64,000 nt of DNA from Cohnella thailandensis (GTDB taxonomy: Bacteria > Bacillota > Bacilli > Paenibacillales > Paenibacillaceae), in contig NZ_JACJVQ010000011.1 in the NCBI RefSeq assembly GCF_014212135.1, forward strand, positions 1-64,000. Direction: 5' to 3'. A program made the translations under genes and the position numbers. Shown here in pieces: positions 7,594 to 16,300 of the stretch (the first letter of the stretch is position 1; each line of letters opens with the position of its first letter). Below the pieces are notes generated by a model that saw only the letters and a list, made by a program, of their open reading frames with translations, was not told where the DNA came from and searched no databases.

Positions 7594-8550
7594 TCACGAT
7601 TCGGCTTGCAGCTGGTTCTTTATCAGGTCATGGAGCCGATTCCGCTCCGCTTGTTCGACCAGGTAATAATACACGCCGTTGATCATGCTCCCCTTGCCTT
7701 CGACGAAGGTGCTCTCGATTCTATCGAGCTTCTTCCGGTACTTCAGCGCGATATCCTGGATTTCCCCGAAGCTCAGATTCGTGCGAACGTGATCGCCGAC
7801 CGCGTCCAGGATCGGCAGCAGCGAGCTCGTATTCGTCCAACTCGTCGCGCGCTTGATAATATCCGTCGCCACTTGCTTCTGCCGGTCGTTTCTGCCGAAA
7901 TCGCCGCGCGGATCGTCGTAACGCATGCGCGAGTATTTGAGAGCTTTCTCCCCGTTCAGATGCTGCGGACCCGCCGGGAACGATTCGCCTTCGTAATCGA
8001 AGGCGAAGGGATTGTCGACGTCGACGCCGTCCAGCGTATCGACGATCTGCTTGAAGCCCTCCATGTTGATTTCGACGTAATAATCGATCGGCATGTCGAG
8101 GAACTTCTCGACGGTCGCAAGGGAGCCTTCCACTCCGTCGTAAGCATAGGCGTGGTTGATTTTGTCCTCCATGTCCCGATAAACGAGCTCCGTCCGCGTA
8201 TCCCGGGGAATGTTGAACATCAGAACCGTCCGATTATTCGGATTGACCGTCATGACCATGATGGTATCCGAGCGGCCCCGGTCGTTCCGGCGTTCGTCCA
8301 CGCCCAAGAGCAGGACGGAGAACGGGCTCAGGCGATCCGTAACCGGCGGTTCCGGATCGGCGGGGATCTCCTTGTCGCTGCTCACGTACCTTGGCCTCTC
8401 GGAAGGAAGCGGCCTGTAGATTTCTTTGGCCGTCGCCTTCATCGACCAATAGAAGTAGCCGGCTATGCTGACGGCGCCTACCGTCAATACGAGCGCAACG
8501 CTGATGCTTATCCCGAGCCAACGTCTTTTTTTGCCACGCGCCATCCTCAT
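7594..8550 (-). CDS. LytR-CpsA-Psr (LCP) family glycopolymer ligase
   Basis: A 318-residue membrane-anchored protein. A basic N terminus and one transmembrane helix (LGISISVALVLTVGAVSIAG) are followed by an LCP catalytic domain with FSVLLLGVDER, GRSDTIMVMTVNP, NIPRDTRTEL and KALKYSRMRYDDPRGDFGRN. These residues bind the polyprenyl pyrophosphate glycopolymer and Mg. LCP enzymes attach teichoic acid or capsular polymer to peptidoglycan. The chosen ATG at 8548-8550 has AAGGAG upstream, and the longer frame has no such site. Its place among rhamnose genes suggests it tethers the rhamnose-containing polymer of this locus to the wall. Confidence 0.9.
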   Translation of the reverse strand: MRMARGKKRRWLGISISVALVLTVGAVSIAGYFYWSMKATAKEIYRPLPSERPRYVSSDKEIPADPEPPVTDRLSPFSVLLLGVDERRNDRGRSDTIMVMTVNPNNRTVLMFNIPRDTRTELVYRDMEDKINHAYAYDGVEGSLATVEKFLDMPIDYYVEINMEGFKQIVDTLDGVDVDNPFAFDYEGESFPAGPQHLNGEKALKYSRMRYDDPRGDFGRNDRQKQVATDIIKRATSWTNTSSLLPILDAVGDHVRTNLSFGEIQDIALKYRKKLDRIESTFVEGKGSMINGVYYYLVEQAERNRLHDLIKNQLQAES

Positions 8551-8584
8551 TCGTCTCCTTGTAAGAATATGTCGGATTCGATCT

Positions 8585-9475
8585 TCAGCATTCGAACGGC
8601 CGCGGTTCCTTCGCAAGCTGGCGCCGCCGGCCCATATATTCTCTAAGCGCTTCCTCCCAGGCTCGCATCGGGGGGAAGCCGTTTGCCTTTAGAGCCATGT
8701 GATCCAGTACCGAATAGGGAGGCCTTGCCGCCGGCCTCTTGAACTCGGCGCTCGTCACCGCCGCCAGCTCGGCTTCGATGCCCGCCAGCTCGAAGATTCG
8801 CTCGGCGAATTCGTACCAGGAACACGACCCGGAATTCGAGATATGGTACGTGCCGTACTTCTCCGTCGCCAGCAGCCGCACGATCGCCCGCGCGAGGTCG
8901 GCGGCATAGGTCGGGCTGCCGATCTGATCGCCGACCACCCGAATCGGCTCCTTCCTCTTCGCCATGTTCAACATCGTCTCCACGAAGTTCGGTCCGCCCT
9001 CTCCGAACAACCAAGACGTTCGGACGATAAACAGCCGAGGCAGGAGGCTGCCGGCAAGCCATTCTCCCGCCCGCTTCGTCGATCCGTAAACGTTGACCGG
9101 CTGCGTCTCCCGGTATTCGTTCCAAGCGATGTCCCCGGTCCCGGGAAAGACGTGATCCGTGCTGACGTAAACCATTTTCGCTCCGACCGTCTCCGCGGCC
9201 AGGGCTACGTTGCGCGCTCCGATCGCGTTCGCTTGGAACGCGAGGTCCGGCTCCGACTCGGCCTGGTCGATCCTCGTATATGCCGCCGCGTGAACGACCG
9301 CTTCCGGACGGCGCTCGCGGAACATGGCCAGAACCGCGTGCAGATCCGTTACGTCGAGATCCGCCCGCTTCCAGGCGTATACCTGCTCCGCATGCGGCAG
9401 TAAGGCTTTGCTTACATCGTAGCCGAGCAATCCCCCCGCTCCCGTCACCGCTACCCGTCCGAATGCTCGTTCCAT
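8585..9475 (-). CDS. dTDP-4-dehydrorhamnose reductase paralogue (copy 2)
   Basis: A 296-residue RmlD family protein with TGAGGLLG and the Y-x-x-x-K of VYGSTKRAGEW. It is about 70% identical by eye to RmlD copy 1 (5556-6422). The otherwise conserved STDYVF motif reads STDHVF here, and the C terminus is longer by a basic tail. It may be redundant, or it may act on a related 4-keto-6-deoxy sugar nucleotide. GAGGAG precedes the ATG at 9473-9475. The start overlaps the end of the PilZ gene by 25 bp, and the LCP gene follows after 34 bp. Confidence 0.85.
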   Translation of the reverse strand: MERAFGRVAVTGAGGLLGYDVSKALLPHAEQVYAWKRADLDVTDLHAVLAMFRERRPEAVVHAAAYTRIDQAESEPDLAFQANAIGARNVALAAETVGAKMVYVSTDHVFPGTGDIAWNEYRETQPVNVYGSTKRAGEWLAGSLLPRLFIVRTSWLFGEGGPNFVETMLNMAKRKEPIRVVGDQIGSPTYAADLARAIVRLLATEKYGTYHISNSGSCSWYEFAERIFELAGIEAELAAVTSAEFKRPAARPPYSVLDHMALKANGFPPMRAWEEALREYMGRRRQLAKEPRPFEC

Positions 9476-9963
9476 AAGACTTCTCCTCGAATTTTTTCTT
9501 CGGCCGTCATTTGCGTGAGACAACGACCGCACTGCTCCCGGTACAGCGTGTGAATCTTCGATTGTCCCGGGCACTGCTCGGTCAGCAAGCGGCCCAGCTC
9601 CTGGAGCAGATGAACCCTATCCCTCACGGACATCTCGAGAAAGCGCATGCCGTGCCGGTATAGGTTGCCTTCCCGCCTGCTCCAGACGATCTGCCCGACT
9701 ATCCTCATTCGATTGCAGCCGGCATCCCATTCGATCTCCAATCCGATTCCGGGAGCGGCCGGAAACAGAAGGGCGCTGACAAACCCGCAGCCGCCCGGGC
9801 TAAGATCGAGCAGAAGCACGGTTCCCGGACTGGAGCGAACGCCGCTTGCGCTTACCCATACGATTCGAATGCTCGCTTTCATTCCGCTTGCGAGCCGTAT
9901 CCGGACGTACATTCGCCGATTGGGCTCGGGAACCAGCCATTCTTCCGCCATGTGCCCCTCCAT
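9451..9963 (-). CDS. PilZ domain protein (c-di-GMP effector)
   Basis: A 170-residue protein with the two PilZ ligand motifs: RMYVR (R-x-x-x-R) near residue 17 and DLSPGG (D-x-S-x-x-G) near residue 53. It therefore probably binds cyclic di-GMP. A Cys-containing tail (EQCGRCL) follows the PilZ core and contains one CxxC. It is the first gene of the rhamnose/LCP operon and sits behind an operator-bearing promoter, so polysaccharide output may respond to c-di-GMP at protein level as well as to the repressor. The start could also be the ATG four codons downstream (9951). The end overlaps RmlD copy 2. Confidence 0.8.
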   Translation of the reverse strand: MEGHMAEEWLVPEPNRRMYVRIRLASGMKASIRIVWVSASGVRSSPGTVLLLDLSPGGCGFVSALLFPAAPGIGLEIEWDAGCNRMRIVGQIVWSRREGNLYRHGMRFLEMSVRDRVHLLQELGRLLTEQCPGQSKIHTLYREQCGRCLTQMTAEEKIRGEVLWNEHSDG

Positions 9964-10017
9964 TAAGCCTTTTTCATGTATTAGGTTGACCGTACCGGGA
10001 TAAACTGTATATAGATA

Positions 10018-10075
10018 TGATACATAATGTATCCTTTGCAGTCTTAACGTTATGCTACTTAATGTAACTTGTCAA
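10018..10075 (-). promoter_or_regulatory. Promoter with two operators, PilZ/rhamnose operon
   Basis: Leftward: -35 TTGACA (10070-10075), 17-bp spacer occupied by a degenerate operator (10053-10069, TGCTACTTAATGTAACT on the plus strand), and -10 TAACGT (10047-10052). A near-perfect operator TGATACATAATGTATCC lies 35 bp downstream (10018-10034). The arrangement repeats at 22.8 and 39.7 kb. Confidence 0.65.
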
Positions 10076-10103
10076 GGATATTCTGTTATTTTACCGCTTC
10101 AAA

Positions 10104-10120
10104 TGTGACAATTTGTCTCA
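10104..10120. promoter_or_regulatory. Degenerate operator upstream of the XRE gene
   Basis: TGTGACAATTTGTCTCA matches the TGATACA-NNN-TGTATCA consensus at most positions of both half-sites and lies 67 bp before the XRE start codon. It could mediate weak autoregulation. No convincing -35/-10 pair is visible around it. Confidence 0.4.
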
Positions 10121-10186
10121 TGCGAACAATTTTGCAACAAAACGTATTATTATGGATTTAGCGAATTGGAGGGAGAATTCAAGAGG

Positions 10187-10564
10187 ATGAACATCGGTAA
10201 CCGAATCGCGGAACTTAGGGATGCGAGGGCTCTCACTCAAGAGCAGCTCGCGACAACTTTAGGCATCTCTCGCGCCGCCCTTTCCCATTACGAGAAGAAT
10301 AGACGGCAGCCGGATTTCGACACCTTGATCAAACTGGCGGACGAATTCAACGTCTCCGTCGATTATCTATTGGGTCGAACGAAGCGGCCCGAGATTACGC
10401 TTGATCCGGTCGTTCGCCAATTCGTGGACGATCTCGAGCTGTCCGAGCAGGAAATTCTGGAACGGTTCTCGCTTAAGGTGGACGGCACCAAGCTGAGCCC
10501 CGAAGAAGCCAAGCGATTCATTGCTTTCGTCAGGGCGGAGAGATCGATGGAAACGAACGGTTGA
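10187..10564 (+). CDS. XRE-family transcriptional repressor
   Basis: A 125-residue protein. Residues 1-60 are an HTH_3 DNA-binding domain (IGNRIAELRDARALTQEQLA, ISRAALSHYEKNRRQPDFDT), followed by VDYLLGR and an acidic helical C-terminal half that probably dimerises. This matches small phage-type repressors such as Xre of PBSX, ImmR and SinR relatives. Preferred start is the ATG at 10187 behind GGAGGGAG/AAGAGG. A TTG 21 bp upstream is less likely. It sits in the middle of a set of near-identical 17-bp palindromes at promoter spacers, and it is the only XRE protein in the window. I infer that it represses the peptide and polysaccharide promoters, as SinR does for eps in B. subtilis. Binding is not shown. 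Confidence 0.85.
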   Translation: MNIGNRIAELRDARALTQEQLATTLGISRAALSHYEKNRRQPDFDTLIKLADEFNVSVDYLLGRTKRPEITLDPVVRQFVDDLELSEQEILERFSLKVDGTKLSPEEAKRFIAFVRAERSMETNG

Positions 10565-10575
10565 TTCGAACAAAA

Positions 10576-10608
10576 GCCCCCGTCGGTTCGGTTCGAACCA
10601 ACGGGGGC
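10576..10608. terminator. Shared terminator between XRE gene and convergent small gene
   Basis: Stem GCCCCCGT (10576-10583) with ACGGGGGC (10601-10608). Leftward it is followed by TTTTG, so it would end the small gene at 10639. The same stem could also end the XRE transcript. Confidence 0.6.
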
Positions 10609-10638
10609 GATGCGAAACCCTTTATGTACGGTGCCTTA

Positions 10639-10782
10639 TTATTGAAGCTCCGAATGATTGGGAGTCTTGTTGTCCAGCCACTTCTGGTAGCACAAACCGA
10701 GTTGATCGAGTATGGTGCGAACATCGACGTATAGCTTCTCCGTTATCTCTTCTCTATCCATCTTCTCCTTCTCCATCTCCAT
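10639..10782 (-). CDS. Small conserved protein, paralogue of 41177-41311
   Basis: A short leftward ORF with several in-frame ATGs (10800, 10794, 10782, 10776, 10761) and a GGAGAGG site, coding for 45-53 residues. The core reads LYVDVRTILDQLGLCYQKWL near the C terminus. The same pattern (D-x-R-x-I-L-x-Q-L-G-x-x-Y-x-x-W-L) appears in the second small gene at 41.2 kb, so selection has kept it as a protein. It is predicted to be mostly helical, with a charged Glu/Lys N terminus. It converges on the XRE gene and shares its terminator. It is not recognised as Spo0E or SinI. A protein-binding modulator role is speculation from size and position. Confidence 0.65.
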   Translation of the reverse strand: MEMEKEKMDREEITEKLYVDVRTILDQLGLCYQKWLDNKTPNHSELQ

Positions 10783-10804
10783 CTTCCTCTCCATCCCCAT
10801 CCTC

Positions 10805-10842
10805 AACTTTGCCAAAAGTTAACTAAAACAACTTTTATTATA
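10805..10842 (-). promoter_or_regulatory. Promoter region with AACTTT inverted repeats, small gene
   Basis: A -10 box TATAAT (leftward, 10837-10842) lacks a good -35 match. Just downstream are AACTTT-GCCA-AAAGTT (10805-10820) and AAAAGTT-N9-AACTTTT (about 10814-10836), overlapping inverted repeats that could bind a dimeric regulator distinct from the TGATACA operator. Confidence 0.45.
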
Positions 10843-10970
10843 CAGAGAACGTTGCGGATAACTTGTCGCAATGTAGGAAGATAGCGCCGACAAGCGGGTA
10901 CTATTTTTGTCGAAGGGAACCGATCGGGCGTTTTCACGGGTATTTCATTTGCCGGAAGCCGCCCCGCCGA

Positions 10971-11876
<906 letters not shown>

Positions 11877-11945
11877 TTCCTATCTCTCCTTTTTCTCCTT
11901 TGATCGTCTGCTTTTGATCGAAACGTTTCGTATCTAACTAAATCT

Positions 11946-11974
11946 AATCTATGATACATTTAGTATCATGTCAA
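11946..11974 (-). promoter_or_regulatory. rfbA promoter, operator in spacer
   Basis: Leftward -35 TTGACA (11969-11974), a 17-bp spacer that is entirely the operator (plus-strand TGATACATTTAGTATCA, 11952-11968), and -10 TAGATT (11946-11951). Confidence 0.8.
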
Positions 11975-12005
11975 GCATTTTGTTACGATCGGTGTCGAAC
12001 TTGTC

Positions 12006-12034
12006 TTGACATGATACAATTTGTATCTTAAAGT
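12006..12034 (+). promoter_or_regulatory. Promoter of the nucleotidyltransferase gene, operator in spacer
   Basis: -35 TTGACA (12006-12011), a 17-bp spacer equal to the operator TGATACAATTTGTATCT (12012-12028), and -10 TAAAGT (12029-12034). It is divergent from the rfbA promoter 32 bp away. Confidence 0.8.
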
Positions 12035-12071
12035 GTGTGTAGATAGTCCCATTTAAGGAGTTGGGAAGTCG

Positions 12072-13184
12072 ATGATCGTCCGCTTTTTGCAATCCCTTTA
12101 TGACCCTGGGTTCCCCTTCGATCATTCGGAGGAGGAGTATCGGCAGCTTCTAACGGTTATCGAACGGTCCGCGATCGGAGCCCAGGCTTACACTCTTCTG
12201 AAATCCGGCGAACGATTGGCGCAGGTTCCCCCGTTTTTCCGCGATCGGCTTGCCGAGCTGTATCAGGCCTGTTTCGTGCAAAATTACCTCGTGAAGCGCG
12301 AAACGGATCTGCTTCTTCGCGAATTCGACCGAAATGGCATAGCGGCTATTCCGCTTAAGGGAACCGTTATGGCCGAACGGTTTTTCGGTCATTTTGCCGG
12401 CCGCGGCACTTCGGACATCGACCTGCTGATCAAGCCCGATCAGATGAAGGAGGCCATCGCCTGCGTTGGGAATGCCGGCTTCTCGACTCCCCTGGAGGAG
12501 AATCCGGAGCATTACCACCTGGAATGGGTGAAGAAGATTCCAAGCATGCCCGGCGCCTTAACCGTCGAGCTGCATTGGAGTTTGGCTCCCGATCGAACCT
12601 CCCGCATGAGGATGGAGGCTTCGTGGGAAACCTCGGAGCGGCTTCCCGGCTATCGGCATGCCCGGATTCTGGGAACGACTTATACGTTTTATTCCTTATG
12701 CTTGCACGGCGCCAGCCATCGGATGGACTCCCTGAGGTATGTGCTGGATCTTTATCATCTCCTGAATGGTCAACGCGAGAAAATAGATCTGGAAGAAGTC
12801 TGGCGGCAGGCTCGTTCGGATGGAACGCGGAAAAGGGTCGCGGCGGCATTATCCATCCTATATAGCTTATTTCCGGAGCTGCATAAGCAGCATAAGCTTC
12901 CCTTCCATCCGAAGGTTCGGTTCTGGAAGCCGGCTTACGTGCTGAATCCGCCCGATCCGGACGGGCCTCCCCCTAATCGCGCCCTAAACAAGCAGCTCTT
13001 TATGCTTGCCGCGATGGATTCTTGGCGCTATCGTTTCGCCTACCTGGCGCAAGCGGTATTCCCTTCCCGGGGACTGGCCCGTTACAGCATGGACGAAGCC
13101 GGACCCGCGGGCTCGCTTCCCGCGATGTATTACCGCCTCTATAAGCAGCGGCTCCGAAAGCTGTTCGGAGGAGCGCAGAGCTAA
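12072..13184 (+). CDS. Uncharacterised nucleotidyltransferase-fold protein (NTP_transf_5 family)
   Basis: A 370-residue protein. The signature is GRGTSDIDLLIKP near residues 116-128, the G-S/T...D-x-D metal site of DNA-polymerase-beta-like nucleotidyltransferases, preceded by IPLKGTVMAERFF and followed by VELHWSLAPDR and LCLHGASHRMDSLRYVLDLY. These features define the NTP_transf_5 group, often found in lasso-peptide and exopolysaccharide loci of Paenibacillaceae. AAGGAG lies 11 nt before the ATG. It is monocistronic, under the same operator as the peptide cassette 7 kb away, so it may act in peptide modification or in cell-surface polymer assembly. The substrate is unknown. Confidence 0.8.
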   Translation: MIVRFLQSLYDPGFPFDHSEEEYRQLLTVIERSAIGAQAYTLLKSGERLAQVPPFFRDRLAELYQACFVQNYLVKRETDLLLREFDRNGIAAIPLKGTVMAERFFGHFAGRGTSDIDLLIKPDQMKEAIACVGNAGFSTPLEENPEHYHLEWVKKIPSMPGALTVELHWSLAPDRTSRMRMEASWETSERLPGYRHARILGTTYTFYSLCLHGASHRMDSLRYVLDLYHLLNGQREKIDLEEVWRQARSDGTRKRVAAALSILYSLFPELHKQHKLPFHPKVRFWKPAYVLNPPDPDGPPPNRALNKQLFMLAAMDSWRYRFAYLAQAVFPSRGLARYSMDEAGPAGSLPAMYYRLYKQRLRKLFGGAQS

Positions 13185-13298
13185 CCTATTGTATGGAAAG
13201 AATCTCGTCTTCAGAATGGTGTGTTCGAGGAGGAGATGGTCGCAGACGGGACTATCTCTTCGGCAAGCATCGAAGCAGAAGCCGCCGCCAAAAGATCA

Positions 13299-13342
13299 GG
13301 GGCCGTCCCTAAGTCAATTTCGACGACTTATGGGACAGCCCC
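13299..13342. terminator. Bidirectional terminator
   Basis: A long stem (GGGGCCGTCCCTAAGTC at 13299-13315 against GACTTATGGGACAGCCCC at 13325-13342), with A-rich sequence on the left and TTTT on the right. It separates the convergent nucleotidyltransferase and SLH-protein genes. Confidence 0.8.
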
Positions 13343-13366
13343 TTTTCCTTTATTCGATAGCGTTGC

Positions 13367-16300
13367 TCAGTCCGTCGATTTAAGCAGCCGGCCGATCATG
13401 ACCGCCGCTTGCGCCCGATCGGCATAGAGCTTAGGCTTGAAGCTGCCGTCGATGCCCTGGATCAGACCTTGCGAGGTTGCGAGGCGGACAGACTCGGCCG
13501 CCCATTCGCTGACCTCGGCCGAATCGCGGAACGGCAACTCTTCGATAAGCTCATTCGAGCCTGCGGTACCGCCCTTGGCGTACGCGTACGCTTTCTCGAT
13601 CAGTACCGCCATCTCTTCGCGCGTAATGCGGTCTGCCGGAGCCAAACGGTTGCCGCCGACTCCCTGTATCCATCCGGCCCGGTACGCCGCCGCGATGGCG
13701 TCATAGTACCAGTCGTCTTCATGGAGGTCCTCGAACGGAAGCTGCTCGTTCGCGGCATCCAGTTTGAGCGCCCTGGCGAGCATGACCGCGAATTCGGCCC
13801 GAGTGACTTCTCCCGCCGGATCGAATCGGTCGCTCGTCACCCCCGTTACGATTTGTCTGGCGGCTAGAGACTCGATCTCCTTCCTCGCCCAGTGGCTCGC
13901 GATGTCCTCGAAAGTCTTAACGGAGGTTAAGACGGCAACTTCCGAGAAATGCGACATCTCGAGCTTCAGGGCTCCGGCATCGACCGTTCCTCCGAGATAG
14001 ATCCAGGTACCCTTCGTTTCGTCCAACAGATAGACGCCCGAGAGATCCGCATCCGGCTTTTCCGTTGTCGGTAGGCTTAAGCGGGCCGGCTTGGCCAATT
14101 CGGCGACCTGCACTCCGTTCCGCTGAACCGTAATAGCAAAGGCATTCGAAATAGGTTTGAGCGATTGACCGGAAGAGACGTTATCCCGGTCCAGAGATCT
14201 CTTGGCGATCGTGAACGTCAGCTTGTCTTTCTCTTCGACTTTCAGCCAACCCGGAGAAAGCTCTACCGCAAAGCCTCCCATTCGAATGACGATCGGCTTC
14301 TGCTTCTCGGCCGCCAGCTTCCAAACCGCTCCATCCAACCCGAATTCCAGCAGGTCGAACGGCTTGTCGGACGGAATGTCGAACGCCAAACGAGTTTCCG
14401 TTCCGTTCAGCGACTTCAAAGCCTCCTCGGCATCCGGCACCAATGTCAATTTAATGCCTTTATCCGTCGTTTCGTATTTCGCCGCCGATTCGCTTGGAGA
14501 AGGAGCAGCTCCGCCACCTCCGCCTCCACCTCCGCCTCCTGGCGGAGGCGAATCCGGTATTTTCCCGGTACTGAATTCGATCGCGGCGCCGATCTCGGAT
14601 TCAAGCCCTTCTCCGAATATGGATTGTACGGCAAAGGAATACTTGGTGTCCGGAGTCAAGCCTTCGGCATGATAAGCCGTATCGGTTGTCGTCGCCACGC
14701 GCTTCCCATCGAGGTACACATGGTATCCGGTAGCCCCGCCAACCGGCGGCCACTGAATGTCGATCGAGCGAAGCGTATTTTGGGTCATGTTCAAGCCTAA
14801 CGGCGCCTGAAGCTCCATCTTCACGTCAAGCGAACCTGACTTGAGCGTTTCATTCTGCTTCGTGTCCACCGCCGTAACCTGGAAGGAATACGTTTGTCCC
14901 GGCGTTAAGCCTTCAAACGAGTAGGAGGTTCGATCCGTCGTCACGACCGGCGAATCTTGCCTATAGATGCGGTATTCGGCGATTCCGTCCTTGTCCGTTG
15001 CCTCGTTCCAAGTCAGGGTGACGCCGGTCGTCGTTTTGGCCTCGACGCGCAGGCCGGATGGCGGCGCCGCCATGGTCTCGATCGAGACCGGTTCGCTGGC
15101 TTCCGACGCGTTCCCGGCGTGATCGATGGCTTTCACGTTGAATTCGTACGGGGTCTCCGGCGATAAACCGGTCAACTCGTAGCGGATTCGATTATCGCTG
15201 TCGTATACGACATTCGTTACGCTGACGGCAGAATCGCCATACCCGATCCGATATTCGCGAATCCCGACGTCATCGGCGGAGGAAGTCCACGATAGGGTAA
15301 CCCCGTTGTGCGTAATGTCGGATGCAGTCAGCCCGGCAGGCGTAGAAGGAGGACTCAAGTCGATAGCGGCCGGTGTATCTATCCTAACCTTGTCGCTAAC
15401 GGATTGGTTGCCGGCCTTGTCGACTGCCGCAACGGAGAAATAATAGGTAGTCGAAGGCGCAAGATTGGTTACGACGCCGTAGGTTGCGCCGGTAACGCTC
15501 GCCTTCTCGACGTCGTTCACGTAGATCTTATAGCGGTCGACGCCGATATTGTCGCTCGCTTCTTGCCAGGACAATTCGACGGCGCTATGATCCTCGCTCA
15601 GCACCGGCTCGTTCAAGACGGGCTTCGTCGGAATGCCTCCGGCCACATCGCCCGTGTTTATGACCGCGTCGATCGCGTCATACCATACCTCCGCCATGAC
15701 CTTGTAGCCATCCGCGTTCGGATGAATGTCGTCGTTGCCGGGATCCTGGTAATATTGGCTGGTGACCATGGAATTCATGTCGACGATTCCGACTTTCTTG
15801 CCTTCTTCCCGCAGTTCCCGAACCACTTCTTTTAGTTCTTCGTTGTACTGTCTAACGAGAGGAATAAGCGTATTATCGAACAGATAAATGTCGGGGATGG
15901 CCGCCGTGATGACATAGGTATCCGGAAGGCTGTCCGTAATCCGTTCGATCATCCCCTTCATATGCCCGGCCTGGTTGCTGTAATGCATCATATAGTTCGT
16001 TCCGGCCATGAGAAGAACGTAATCGGGGGCATACACGGGTACTTGGCTGTCCACCACCTCGGCGATTTGTTCCGTCGTATATCCGGGGTGGCCTTCATGA
16101 TCCGGATCGAAACCGGCCTTGTCCGCCTCGTTATCCTTCACGGAACCGACGAACAGCACATCCGAGCTTTCAGCCTGCAGCAGCTCCCAGAGAGGTCCCC
16201 GGTACCCCGGGGGGATAGGATATCCTAGCGTAAGGGAATCCCCCACCGGCATAATCGATATCGTATTCGCGGGCTTCTGAGTCGCAATGCGCAGCGTGTT

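Noticed and set aside
13185-13427. Short rightward ORF after the nucleotidyltransferase gene
   Set aside because: It crosses a strong bidirectional terminator and the 3' end of the SLH gene, and has no recognisable content.
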